DNA from: Allantophomopsis cytisporea
Lineage: Eukaryota; Ascomycota; Leotiomycetes; Phacidiales; Phacidiaceae
Reading direction: 5' to 3'
DNA: 64,000 nt
NCBI GenBank assembly: GCA_024752435.1
Contig: CP103036.1
Span: forward strand, 868,001-932,000
A program made the position numbers and the translations under genes. Positions 33,331 to 44,300 of this stretch are shown in pieces; position 1 is the stretch's first letter, and each line of letters begins with the position of its first letter. Under the pieces are notes generated by a model. That model had not been told where the DNA came from, searched no databases, and saw only the letters and a list, made by a program, of their open reading frames with translations.

Positions 33331-34554
33331 TTACTTCTTCACAGCTGGTTTCGCTGCCGCTTGAGTACCCTTAGCTGCAACAGCCGGTTTGGCTACCGGA
33401 AGCAGAGTCCGTACCTTGGATATTATGTCGGTCTTGTCGTTGAATCTGTATGTCTCGTTTCTTTGGGTGTAATTTTCAATACCAGCCATAATATCTCCGT
33501 CGCCGATATCCTTCAGAGCCTCATACTGCCCAGCAGTCAGGGTCTGTAGCATAGTGGCCTTCTCAATCTCGTTCAATCCATTCAATACGGGTGGCTTATA
33601 CTCCTTTCCAGTGACTTGTGACGTGAGTTGCCTCCTAGCTGCCCAGTATTTCATGACCGCCTTTTTCTCGGTTTCGCTGATAAACACAACTGGTTTCCCA
33701 GAAGCATACCGCTTGACCAGTTCTTCTTGGTTGATGTACTGGTCAGGATGGCGTCTTGCGTAGATATTCAATTGATCCTGAACTGTCTCCTGCAGACCTC
33801 TCGTTCCATCGGAAGTCAAGGCTAGTGGACTTCGTCCTCCCTTTAGACCCTCATCGCTGGTCTTGGAGCCCGCTTCGTAGATCTTTGGAAGACCGAAAGT
33901 CTCGATGCGCCTAAACTCGATCTCCTCTACAGAGAGAGGTTCTTCCTGAACAGGCCCAAAATCACTACTGCCACGACCTCGACCCCTATTTCCTCTTCCT
34001 CGTGTAGTGCCTCTACCACCACCACGACCACCACGGCCACCACGGCCTCTCATGCCTGCACCTCCACGAGCATTTCCTCTGCCACGGAATCCTCCACTAG
34101 ATGGCCCTCCTCGACCTCTGAAACCACCTGTACCTCGATCCGCGGAATTACCTCTGCCTCCTCTAGATGTAGGATCAGTTCTTCGAATGACGAGCTTGGG
34201 TGCGGCGGTGGACGCTTGCGCAGCTAAAGAACGCGCATCTACAGCTCGAGGTAACGAGGAGATTTCTCGCGATGCTCTTTGCGATCCTTCGCCGCGTGTA
34301 ATTCTTAGCCCTTCAGAAATATACGTTAGCCATTGAATTTGTGTAGTATTGAATCTTGAGGAGCTTAGGGATAGTAGGAGAGTAAAGTGACTAGATTATG
34401 AGTGGAATCATAAAATCATCGTACCTGCTTCACACTGCTTCGCCGAAATGCTGAATGCTCTCAAGGTTGACGCAATTCCATCAGCGACTCTGGAGACGCT
34501 TCCAGCAGTCGGTCTCCCCCGACCAATTGCGGACTGTAATTGCCACTTGTACAT
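33331..34554 (-). CDS. Mitochondrially targeted protein with RGG-rich segment
   Basis: Exons 34425-34554 and 33331-34310 join in phase to 369 residues. The first ~43 residues (MYKWQLQSAIGRGRPTAGSV, then STLRAFSISAKQ) lack acidic residues apart from one Asp, are rich in Arg/Ser/Ala, and end in a RAFSIS-type cleavage context, so they look like a mitochondrial presequence. Residues ~90-150 form a Gly-Arg-rich RGG tract. The conserved-looking body (~155-345) includes EEIEFRRIETFGLPKIYEAG, DQLNIYARRHPDQYINQEEL, and AVMKYWAARRQLTSQVTGKE. That helical, basic body suggests a mitoribosome or mitochondrial RNA-binding component, but I cannot name the subunit. The start at 34554 is preferred over 34593 for the targeting signal. 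It is divergent from CDC26. Confidence 0.8.
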
Positions 34555-34904
34555 TGTGTTTTGTTGAACAATTGATGGGAAAGTAGGCTCCAAATGTATT
34601 TCGCATGCTTCCTCGTTCTAATTATTTCATGCCTGATACTATCATAAGGCCATAAAAGGCACGCTCGTATGATGAGGCTAACATTAAGCCTTGCACAATT
34701 TTACCAGGCACGTCGCGTGATGGCGGGACTCGCGTGAAGGTAAGGTAGGGTAAGATAAGGTAATTTACGATCACTTTGTCATCGACAACTATCTCGAGAT
34801 ATTTTCTCTGCATATATTTCTTGTGAAAATCTTCTCATCCTTCAACCGTGTGATAAGTTCACTTCCCCATCAGATTACTCCACCATTTTCTGCATACCGC
34901 AACC
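34555..34904. promoter_or_regulatory. Divergent promoter, mitochondrial RGG protein / CDC26
   Basis: A 350-bp spacer between two outward-facing genes. It contains a run of ggtaaggtagggtaagataag at about 34739-34760, related to other ggtagg motifs in the window. No TATA box is obvious. Confidence 0.45.
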
Positions 34905-35156
34905 ATGCTCCGTCGCAAACCAACCGCTATCACTCTCACGACAGAGGACATAGCCTCTTACGAAGACCGACGACTTAGAGAAGAAGAGGAAGAACGAGCA
35001 CGCGCAGAAGCACAAGCTCAAGAGCTAGCTGCAAGGGGCGCTCAGTACGGGACTCCAAAGACCCAGAATCGTGACCCAAACGCAGAGTTACGACCTTTGC
35101 CGGTGGAAAGAAAGGTCAGATCAAGGGAGGAGCGATTGGGTCTTGGCCGCAATTGA
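34905..35156 (+). CDS. CDC26: Anaphase-promoting complex subunit Cdc26
   Basis: Cdc26 stabilises the TPR subunit Cdc16/APC6 in the APC/C ubiquitin ligase; its acetylated N-terminal methionine and first residues thread through the TPR groove. This single-exon, 83-residue protein begins MLRRKPTAITLTTEDIASYE. The MLRRKPT start is the family signature, identical to human Cdc26 over seven residues. The rest is a charged helix (RREEEEERARAEAQ type) and a basic tail. It converges on TAF2. Confidence 0.88.
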   Translation: MLRRKPTAITLTTEDIASYEDRRLREEEEERARAEAQAQELAARGAQYGTPKTQNRDPNAELRPLPVERKVRSREERLGLGRN

Positions 35157-35605
35157 GCTTGATGCCATTACTACAGCGACCACCATTATACAACTATCGA
35201 CAAGACCATAACAACATCGTTGCAATCGTCGCACCTCTTCACTGGCTGTAAATATGCTCGATGTACTCTAAAACATGCATAGCCATGCCGAAATGGATCG
35301 AACGTCTCACAATTCGACAAGAACGTCGACGCCAGATCTAGCCACTTCACGGTATACTTGATCATATACATCGTGAATTCCAAGATGCGAAAGCCATTCC
35401 ATTCCAAAACCTATATACTGTTGGCCAAACTATGGGTATCTGCCAATCTATCTCGCTTTCGCATCTCGCTCGCCTTTTTATTTATTTTACCAACCCCAAG
35501 TCGAACTAACGCCAACCTGATGCTCACGAGCAAAACCACGCCATTAAACGCTAAATGCAAAGCAATGCCGCCCTCCCGAACGCTTTCACCTCTCGAAGAA
35601 CCTTC
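35157..35605. other. Convergent 3' region between CDC26 and TAF2
   Basis: About 450 bp shared by the two 3' untranslated regions. No gene is seen; the open frame continuing on + over the TAF2 end is a shadow. Confidence 0.5.
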
Positions 35606-38600
35606 TCAACTTCCGGGCATTCTCTTGGTGAACTTTAATTTCACGGTCGCACTCTTCTTCAAGGGTGGAGGACCATCTGAAACAGAACTCAGAGCAGGAG
35701 ACGAAACTCTCGATGGTACATTGCTGCTAGCCCCAGCACCTGAAATAGTCCCAGCATTGGAACTCTTGCTCATAGAAGGACCAGTGGATGGACCGGGCGA
35801 AGGACGAGCGCCAGGGGTAAGGGATACACGACTCAAAGATGAAGGAGCTGGCGAAGGACTTGGCTGAGCTCTTGAGGGAAGAGGCTTGGGGCTCGGTAAC
35901 TTTTTCTTGTCGGAATTCATAATCTGCTCCACCTTTCGAGCCTTGGTACCTGTCTTCAACTTAATGATCTTGGTCTGCGGTCTAGGATGAGGAGTCTGAG
36001 ATACTGGACGCGGTGTTTGAGATGTTGGACGAGGTAGTTGCGCAGGTGGGCGCGCGGATGAGGAAGACAATGACAATGAAGAGGATGGTTTTGATGGCAT
36101 CTTGAGAAGATTGGACGACTTCTGTTGGGAGGGTTTTGACTGTGAAAGTTTACTGAAGGATGAAGAGGAGGATGAAGGCTTGGGTTGAGGAGGGGCCATT
36201 GGCTTAGATGACGAAGCCTGCAATGCCACAGAACTTTCTCTGCTCTTCAACATAGACTGTCCAGATGGGGCCTGAGTAGATGTCGAGCTTGATACGGAGT
36301 TCTCCCGCTTGGCAGGAGGCGGTGTCGGCCTCGGTGTGAAACCAGGCTTGATAGGAAGTTTGAGGATCGTGCTGGTCGCCTTCCGTACCAAGATTGGTGA
36401 TGTTGGACGAGGCTTCTGTGGTGACGGCTGCACAACAGGCTTGGGTGCAGGCACAGCCACGGCTGGTTTGGGCAGCTCCACCTTCTTCATAGGATTTGGT
36501 CCCATAGGCTTCGTGCGAATCTTTCTCTTTCTCTTAAATCTCATCCGTCCCTGTTTGTAAATTAGCATCAATTCGAAGTCAAACAACATATTTGTACACA
36601 CCTTGCCCATGTGCTTGACCTTCCAGTAACGAGGATATCTCAGAGCAATGACCATAGATTCAACTGAATCGTAGAGAATGTAGCAGATATCCAGAATGTC
36701 TGACTGTTCTGAGATCCCAATCTCCTTCGATCGCACTGCGTTCCATAATCCCTCCTTCATTGCAACATTGTCCTTGAGCTCTGCCTTTAGGGCCGAGATG
36801 GCACCCAGTATTGTTGTTGTTCTTGCAATATGCGCCTTTCTTGCCTCCACAGACCCTTCAGCTTCAATGACCAGGCCATCAACCTCAGCAGCCTTCTCCT
36901 CAGGCTTGTTTTCGCCAAAAGCCACTGCAGCAAGCGCCATTCCGAAGATCTGATGTAGTCGATCTCGCACGTAAGGTGAAGGATCAGTGCTGAGGTTGTG
37001 TAAGAAGAAGCGCAGTATCGAGTCGTTGGCTATGGAATCAAAATCCATCACAGCCTCGAAAGCCTTGATTCGCACTAAGTCTAGAGTACCATCGTTGATA
37101 TATTGAACGAATTCCCGTGGATCATAGGGAATGACGTTCGCTTTCATAAGCATGTGCTTACATTTCAGCGCAGTGATAGTGAAGATGTTTTGGTAAGAGA
37201 GGATCCACTGGTCCATACGACGATATCGCTCGATCTCGGCGATGGCTTTTTGCTGAAATTGCCGCATCTCATACGCGGCTTCATCATCATCATCAAGATC
37301 CATGTCCATTTCACCTGCTTGAACACTACGTCTTGGGATCAAAGATTCGGCGAGAGCTTCCATCAAGCCTGCTACATAATAATGATCCGAGTACTCATTA
37401 TTGCCGTTATCGTTGAATCGAAGTTGATCAAGAATAAATTGTCTCGCTCTTGCAGGACACCTTCCGTTTTGTAGTCTGATCTTCGCCATTGCTTGAGGAA
37501 TTGCAGACTGGATAAGATAAGCAGATCTATCTGAAAAGTCGTTAGAGCGCGGCGTTTGTGAACCAGGATAGCAGAAAAACTCCTGGAAGGCCTTTTCGAG
37601 ATGAAACATTCCGGGAGATATTGTGTTGTCCAAAGATGCAGCTTGTTTCGCTAGGGCTTCTGCTGCCATTGTCCGGATACCATGAAAATATCGCCGGTCA
37701 ACCAGCGTACGGACTAAAATTGCAGATACGAGTGGATGAACCGGTGCTGAGTGCTTTAAAAACAGCATGGAATCTTGTTGGGCAACAACATCACGGTCCT
37801 GTTGCAATTGCGAGACATACATATAGGGGGGCATGGGGAAGTCCATGCGACAAAGCCATTCGAAATCAGCATCCATACGAATCCATTCGAAAGATTCGGC
37901 GTCCATTTTGGCGATAGTTTCAGCGTCCCAATCCGATAACTGCCATTCACCAATCTCCTGAGCAGACTGAAGTACGTCCCCAAGACAGTAGAGTAGTACG
38001 TCATCTTGACCATCGACGTTGATGTCGGCACCACTAGCTGCATTTGCTCGTTCCATTTGTCTTCGACTTCGCTTGAGTCGCTTGTATTTCGTGTTGTACG
38101 GAATTTCAATCCTCTGTACTGGTTCCTTGATCTCAACAATGTGCTCATATGGTGTGCCATCAGCCTCGTGAATACGTATTGTCATGGGCCCGGTGAACAG
38201 CGTCTGCAGCACACCGGCATATATAGCTCCTGTCTCTTCTTTGAACTCTCGCAAGAAGTCGTGCTTCTTCAGCTTTGTCTCTGCTGGCGCCGCACTTTGT
38301 TTCTGGCTGATTGTCATATCTACACAAAGTCGTTTCTTGTTGAACTTTTGTGTGATGTGAAACCTGGGGCAACCGGCTCCCATAATCCACTGGTTGAAGA
38401 AGGTATCAAGCTTCAAATGTCCCACTTTCTCACAAAGTCTCCGAAAGCCTTCTGTAGATATCAATCTATCATTTGCATCTCCTACATTAGCATTTGTGAA
38501 AAGCCGTGAGATGATTCTTGGCAAGCCAGTAGAACCAGAAGCCTTGAAGAGCCGTCGATCCAGGATGAAAAGAACGAGAGGAGACTTCAGAGTCATGAAG

Positions 38601-40150
38601 TCAAGCTCAAAAGATCCAAGATGCAAAGTTTCCCCCAACGAATAAAGAGATGGTCGATCTACGTCCAATTCGATCAAACGATCTTGAAGAGTCTTCTGCC
38701 GAAATCGGTATTCGTTGTTGCCACAAAGTTTTTTCATGAATATTTCCGTAATGAAGTGTGAAATACCAACAATTGCCCATGTATCTGCAGGCTGAGCTGC
38801 TACAATGCTAATGCCTATCCATTGACTGGCCAGAGCATGAACGAGTTTTCGCGTTACTTCTACGAGCGGATCCAGTAGTTCCTCTGGAAAGAGAAGTCGT
38901 GTGCTGCACAAAGACAAGGAAGCTGTATGAACTGTGTCCGGGATTTGATCGTCAACGAAGCATACGGTATAACTGGAAAATGGATATGAGCCGAAAGTCA
39001 AAGAGAAGTAGTCGATAGCCTGCGCTGTAGTAGCGCATGTGTTCCTCAACTCCTCGGAACGACCTGGAAGACAGTAGCCAGTGACTTGAACAGCCTTTTG
39101 CCCCAACTTATCATCCTCATCAGCTTCTCGGTACTCCGAGAGATTTACCTGCTCGAAGGGACCGATGGCAAATCCAATATGCTGTGCTGCTACTGGATTG
39201 CTGCACAAGAAGGACACTACTTTCTTCGTCTTATCAACCTTGTCAATTATCTCATCTGTGAGCTCACCAGAACATATCACCGCCATCTCAAGAAGCTTGT
39301 CATCGTCACTTAAGTCGGAATCGTCCACAAGGGCAGCGCGCGGTGGAAGGGCGCCATTGATGCCATTTACTCTCTGTGGTGATGGTGCTGGTCGTTTCAG
39401 TGCATCCCCAAGAGTCCTTGAACACTTGATTACCATCTCCCAAGTACACCTCATGAGTGGATCATCGATACAAGGAAATATGCAGCAGGCGATACCGGGG
39501 TTGATTGAATGCCTGGTATAGACATGGGGATATCTCGAGTCGCCGTCTTCCATTCCAACGAATCGCAGACCGTCCCTGAAATTCCTGATCGAAAACGGTA
39601 TAACAACAGTCAGCGGGGCAAATCCCTCAGCTGGTCTTGCAGATATGGTTGGTGTGGATACCGTGCCATTAGCACTTAGAGATGACCGCGCAACACCAGT
39701 CGCAGACTTTTGTAAAAGAGCGTTCGATGCGCTCTCTGAGAAAGGGTCGATATCCTGGATATGCACGCTCCTTGGCAAGCTGATCTCCAAGTCCCCACCA
39801 AGCGCTGGGTCAAGTAGGTCCGCAATCTTATCCTTTTGCAGTTCATGTTGCTCTACAGACCATTTCACGTAGTCCGGTATCTCCAACCTCTTGTACCCAT
39901 CCTCATATTGCACTCCCGCAATTTTTCCGTTGATCGTTGTCCCATTCTTCGGTATCTCGCATTGGCGGGCATCGAACCTCAGGACCTTGAGGTCTCTCGT
40001 TTGTGGAATGACTATGATTTCGGTGCGCCCAGATATCCGTTGATTCACAAAATCAACCTCGAGTTCGACCTTTTGGTGGGATACGATGAATCCGAGTTCT
40101 TCCGGTTCCTCTGGCGCTTCCTGTGACGCGTCCATGATGAGTCCTGGCAT
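35606..40150 (-). CDS. TAF2: TFIID subunit TAF2
   Basis: TAF2 is the TFIID subunit that contacts the initiator and downstream promoter DNA. The fold is an M1-aminopeptidase-like domain without protease activity. The frame opens at 40150 with HQKVELEVDFVNQRISGRTE, the usual first beta strands. YTVCFVDDQIPDTVHTASL and RKLVHALASQWIGISIV mark the peptidase-like core. Where active M1 enzymes have HExxHW, this reads HALASQW, so the metal site is absent as expected. An ARM-like helical region follows to about residue 1200, then a basic Pro/Ser/Lys-rich tail. The frame is open throughout (1514 codons), but 36550-36600 is very probably a 51-bp intron (GTGTGT...AACAG) between KHMGK and GRMRFKRK; removing it gives 1497 residues. 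Confidence 0.93.
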   Translation of the reverse strand: MPGLIMDASQEAPEEPEELGFIVSHQKVELEVDFVNQRISGRTEIIVIPQTRDLKVLRFDARQCEIPKNGTTINGKIAGVQYEDGYKRLEIPDYVKWSVEQHELQKDKIADLLDPALGGDLEISLPRSVHIQDIDPFSESASNALLQKSATGVARSSLSANGTVSTPTISARPAEGFAPLTVVIPFSIRNFRDGLRFVGMEDGDSRYPHVYTRHSINPGIACCIFPCIDDPLMRCTWEMVIKCSRTLGDALKRPAPSPQRVNGINGALPPRAALVDDSDLSDDDKLLEMAVICSGELTDEIIDKVDKTKKVVSFLCSNPVAAQHIGFAIGPFEQVNLSEYREADEDDKLGQKAVQVTGYCLPGRSEELRNTCATTAQAIDYFSLTFGSYPFSSYTVCFVDDQIPDTVHTASLSLCSTRLLFPEELLDPLVEVTRKLVHALASQWIGISIVAAQPADTWAIVGISHFITEIFMKKLCGNNEYRFRQKTLQDRLIELDVDRPSLYSLGETLHLGSFELDFMTLKSPLVLFILDRRLFKASGSTGLPRIISRLFTNANVGDANDRLISTEGFRRLCEKVGHLKLDTFFNQWIMGAGCPRFHITQKFNKKRLCVDMTISQKQSAAPAETKLKKHDFLREFKEETGAIYAGVLQTLFTGPMTIRIHEADGTPYEHIVEIKEPVQRIEIPYNTKYKRLKRSRRQMERANAASGADINVDGQDDVLLYCLGDVLQSAQEIGEWQLSDWDAETIAKMDAESFEWIRMDADFEWLCRMDFPMPPYMYVSQLQQDRDVVAQQDSMLFLKHSAPVHPLVSAILVRTLVDRRYFHGIRTMAAEALAKQAASLDNTISPGMFHLEKAFQEFFCYPGSQTPRSNDFSDRSAYLIQSAIPQAMAKIRLQNGRCPARARQFILDQLRFNDNGNNEYSDHYYVAGLMEALAESLIPRRSVQAGEMDMDLDDDDEAAYEMRQFQQKAIAEIERYRRMDQWILSYQNIFTITALKCKHMLMKANVIPYDPREFVQYINDGTLDLVRIKAFEAVMDFDSIANDSILRFFLHNLSTDPSPYVRDRLHQIFGMALAAVAFGENKPEEKAAEVDGLVIEAEGSVEARKAHIARTTTILGAISALKAELKDNVAMKEGLWNAVRSKEIGISEQSDILDICYILYDSVESMVIALRYPRYWKVKHMGKVCTNMLFDFELMLIYKQGRMRFKRKRKIRTKPMGPNPMKKVELPKPAVAVPAPKPVVQPSPQKPRPTSPILVRKATSTILKLPIKPGFTPRPTPPPAKRENSVSSSTSTQAPSGQSMLKSRESSVALQASSSKPMAPPQPKPSSSSSSFSKLSQSKPSQQKSSNLLKMPSKPSSSLSLSSSSARPPAQLPRPTSQTPRPVSQTPHPRPQTKIIKLKTGTKARKVEQIMNSDKKKLPSPKPLPSRAQPSPSPAPSSLSRVSLTPGARPSPGPSTGPSMSKSSNAGTISGAGASSNVPSRVSSPALSSVSDGPPPLKKSATVKLKFTKRMPGS
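36550..36600 (-). other. In-frame, stop-free 51-bp intron in TAF2
   Basis: On the minus strand the segment starts GTGTGT and ends TTTACAAACAG, is 51 bp (3n) and has no stop. If retained it adds 17 mostly hydrophobic residues between KHMGK and GRMRFKRKRK, inside an otherwise highly basic stretch. The splice signals and the composition change favour an intron. Confidence 0.75.
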
Positions 40151-41377
40151 AACGATGTCGTAGAAAGTTATATGCGCGGTGTACGTTGCGCTTGTGGCCC
40201 AGGCGCACCGCTATTATCCTCCTACAAATCAACCATCTGTAGAACAGAGTTGTACGTGACGAGATAGAAATGATCTATGATGACCGGTTTCGAGTGGTTT
40301 GGGCGAGTATCGATTAGTCCGGTGGCGTGTTCGTGGTTGTTGTTCAAATTTGTATCGCAAGATTGTGGTAAGTAGAAAGCGCACCTAGTGAGGTAGCTAT
40401 TGACTCGGTCGAGGATGACTCGTTTGAAATCGACTTGGAAATGTGCAAGTTAATTGTATTCGCAAAGACGCTGGATGAAATCGAATCTGGAAGACACAGT
40501 TCACAATAGCAGATACTCCTGAGGAGAAAGAACAATAAAGATTGTCTGTTGTGCTTGGTGGTATTGTTGGCACGCGCTTCAAGACGATTCGTGAACTTGC
40601 GGGCGAGCTTGAGTTCCATGTTCGCGTACTTTCCTTTATGCCTGAGGCTATAATTATGTATTCACAATTGGCAGTCTACAGTATTACCTAGTATGAAATA
40701 ATGCAGCATATAACTAGCCAGAAATATCAACCCAATCTCTAACTCGATAGAATGTATGCTTATGCTTCAAATCATAATCTTGACGAATACTGATCAAATA
40801 GTTGTAGAATATATACTATGCTTTAACTATAGTAAAAAAAGTTATATATCCCAATTAAAAAATTAAAAATTAAAAAAACAAACAAACAAATGAAAAGTGC
40901 TTTGAAAAGCAACCTCTAGCTAAAAGAAGTGTTAAGATATCTACATCTGTTGAGTATAAAGAGCGGCAAAACTTTCAAAGGTCATATATAAAAAATTACT
41001 TTTCTAAAAACCACTCCCTTGTTAAATATTACAGTGAACTCTAAAATGGATTAGTCTGTTTTGATCGGTATTATCATGCTCACATTTGAGATCGATGGTC
41101 ACTTTATACGTAGTAATCAGAAGTAAAGTCTAGACATTTGAATTCATTGCTTGTGTTGAATGAGAAAAACCGTTTGATGGTACAATTCTGAGCGCAAGAC
41201 AGGAAAGTGAGTACAGGAAAAAGAGCAGGAAGTAAAAGCAACTAGTAGGTATGCCCATCATACCCACATTGGATCATCAACACCAAAACCAAAGTGAAAA
41301 GTCTGCGCCATCAGCTTAGTTGCCAAGCAGTGTAACAGAGCCGTTAAAAAAGCAAGCACCATCACGCGTTACGCCTC
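40151..41377. other. Promoter of TAF2 and 3' region of SIN3
   Basis: AT-rich, with an A/T-only stretch near 40850-40890 including repeated aaattaaa and a caaa run. A 91-codon minus-strand frame at 40344-40619 has ordinary composition but no recognisable domain, and may be leader sequence. Confidence 0.4.
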
Positions 41378-44300
41378 TCAGTCATCAAAATCGCTGCCAA
41401 CATGGCCCTCTTCGATAGCCATGATCTGTGCGTCTGGAAGGACACCGACGAGAGCTGTGCCGGGAACGACTCCATCTCTCGTCCACATCTCGAAGTCCCG
41501 ATTGACTCTGCTGACTTCCTCATGACCTAAATTCTTCTTCCATCTGCTGTTGAGAATGAACTTTTCTCTGAAACGCTCGCTGCGCTTCTCGGTGAGCTCC
41601 CTCATGGCTTCTTGAGAAGACTTTGAGGAAACACCCTCCATGGTCTCCGCATCTTCGATCTTAGGGATTGAAGAAGTAGATGCGCCAGAGCTAGGGTAGA
41701 TAAAGTACTCAGATGTGCCCTCGGTGAACTTCATTCTGTAGGTGTTAACGCAAATTTTGATGCCGAGACTCTCATCGTAGTTGAGTGGGAGACGCTTAAG
41801 CATTGCAGCGCTGGCATCTGCAGCTGAGGAGCTGTTGCTGTCTGAAGCTGATGGAAGGTTACGGGTAAGGACAGCCTTCTTTGTGGCTGCGCGAGGGACG
41901 CCTTCGGTAGGCTCGATACGGCTGTAAGAAGCAACATAGTATTCCCAACGTTCCTTGGCTTCCATAGCGCTAAGCTCGAAAGTAGCTTCGTCTTTTTGAA
42001 TCCACTTCGTTGATGTCTTCTGTTCGGCCGGGTACTAAAGGTGTTGTTGTTAGTGTACTCCACGTGATAGCTTTAATTGTGAGGAACCATACCCATTTGA
42101 TTTGGAACATTTCAGCGTCTTTCAAGTACTTAGCAACCTGCTTGCGGTAATTGATTTCGGTTTGATATGATGATTCTTCTCTTTCGCGATCGTCGTAGAA
42201 AAGCCTGATAATGTCGTAAGTTTTATCTTTTGGATCTGGCGAGGCACAAGTAGAACCGGTGCGACAAAGGTGCTTGAGTAGTTCTGGAATGGAGTAAACT
42301 CCCCAGCCTTTTTTCAAGTAGTAATGGCGAAGGAAATTCTGGTAATCAGCGTCTTCGACGTTATTGAGGATAAAATCTTCGATGATTTCCAACGTGCGGT
42401 GATAGTAGTCTGGATCAGGGTCTGCCGCATTGAATAATTCCTCGGCCTTTCTATCGATAAGGCCAAGATACGCGGCTGCCTTTGGCTTCTTCGAACGCAC
42501 AACTTCCTTGATCGCATCCTCTTCGCTATCTTTTAGAGCCTTCAAACGCTGATAAAGAATTTGGAAGTGATGGAAAAACACAACAATAGTTTGATTGCAG
42601 AAAAGACTGAACTCTTTGCGGGCATAAGGCATGTCTGCATTCCACTCCAATTGATCAAGCTCAATTGTTTTCGAGCCATTAGCATCTGGTCGTGGGGTTG
42701 CTGCGAGCCAACGTTCACTTGTGACCTCATTGACAGATGGGTCTTCTGGAGTGTCAACCATATCTTCGTCACCACCAGATCCAACCTCCGGTGTAGACTC
42801 CTTGCTACCCGAAGCAGCACTATCTCGGCCACGGCTCTTTACACCATTGCGACCTAGGACGCTCTGTAAAAGGCTGGACTTTTTGCCATTGGGACGTCTA
42901 CCACGGCCGTTGGGAATCTCTGAAGGAAGTTCCATAGTCTCATCAGCATCCTCGTCAGGCGAGCCACGAGAAATGCTATTGACAACGTCGCGAACCTTGC
43001 CTTCTGGAATCATGAAGAAGGTAGAAATAAACTCCTCAAAGAAAGCCACTGCACGATCTCGCTCTGGACCATTATATTGACTAGTGTTCTCCGCATAAAC
43101 AATAAGAAGTCTCAAGGAGTCAAGAATAACATCCTGATCATCGAAGGCAAAGGTGAATTGAGCCCTCGGAACATTGGTTCCACGATTCAGCTTTCTAAGT
43201 CGCTTTTGCTCTTCATACTTTGTCTTAATCCGGTCGATGATTGTTTTGGTTGCGAATAACTTCTTGTCAGCATTCTTAACAGTGAGACCCATATGATCGA
43301 GACTCTTAAGGTACATGGCCTGCGTCTGTGCATGCCACACCTTGTCCCACTCACGCTGTGTGAATCGCCATTCTTCGTCCTTTTGTTTCAGACGTGACAA
43401 AACCACAGGAATTACTGCTGTTGGGTTTCTGAACATTTCATCGGCAACCTTCAAGCCAGCATCTGCTCCGTAAACCTTCTTCAGGATTCGCTTGTAGATA
43501 GATTGACTTGAGCCACCCAGGCCAGAGGGCATACGGAAGTTTGCCAGCTCTGTTTGTGTGAGGGCTCGGATCTGTTGAGCAATTGGTTCGAGAAGTTGAA
43601 TAACCTTGGAATTGGCTTCGATGTGGAAATCGTAGTCATGACGCTCCTCCTCAATTCGATGAAGAGCCTCTTCATATTGGTTCTTCCTGTGAGCAACGAA
43701 GCCAGAGTCCTCCGATGCCCAAGTTGGGTGAGATGCCCATTCATCGTTCAGAATAGCTCGACACATCTCATCGCGACCACTACATGGCTTCAATGTCTCT
43801 CTCTTAGGTAGTAGTCGGTAGCTTGGACCGAGCCCTCTGCAGTTGCTCAGAGCAACTCGCCCACTAGGAGCTTTAGGCTTATTCTCGATGACTTCGTCCG
43901 TACCTTCATATTGAACAAAGGCCTTGAACCAGCTCATTAATTCCGGATTCCCGCCAATAAAGTTGCTGACCTTGTGTACCAGTACATTTCGATCAATCAG
44001 GTCCTGTGAAAATAGGTTACAAAGCTTCAAGAACTCATTCATAGTGGTCTTGTTACTGATGTATTTCTTGACTCGATCAAAGAATGCCATTTCTTCGGAT
44101 GACGCAGCACTCGTTGATGTTGGAGGTAGGGGCGAAGGCCTAGCCGGAGTCAAGGTTGGAGACACAACCAGTGCGTCAGTGGCCGCAGGCTTGTGGGAGA
44201 GCTTTGTCCTCTTATTGATATGATTAGGCTGACCAATGCTACTTCTTCCCCCACCAGAAGGCTCTGGGATATTGACAGGTACAGCGCTTGCCTGACCAGC

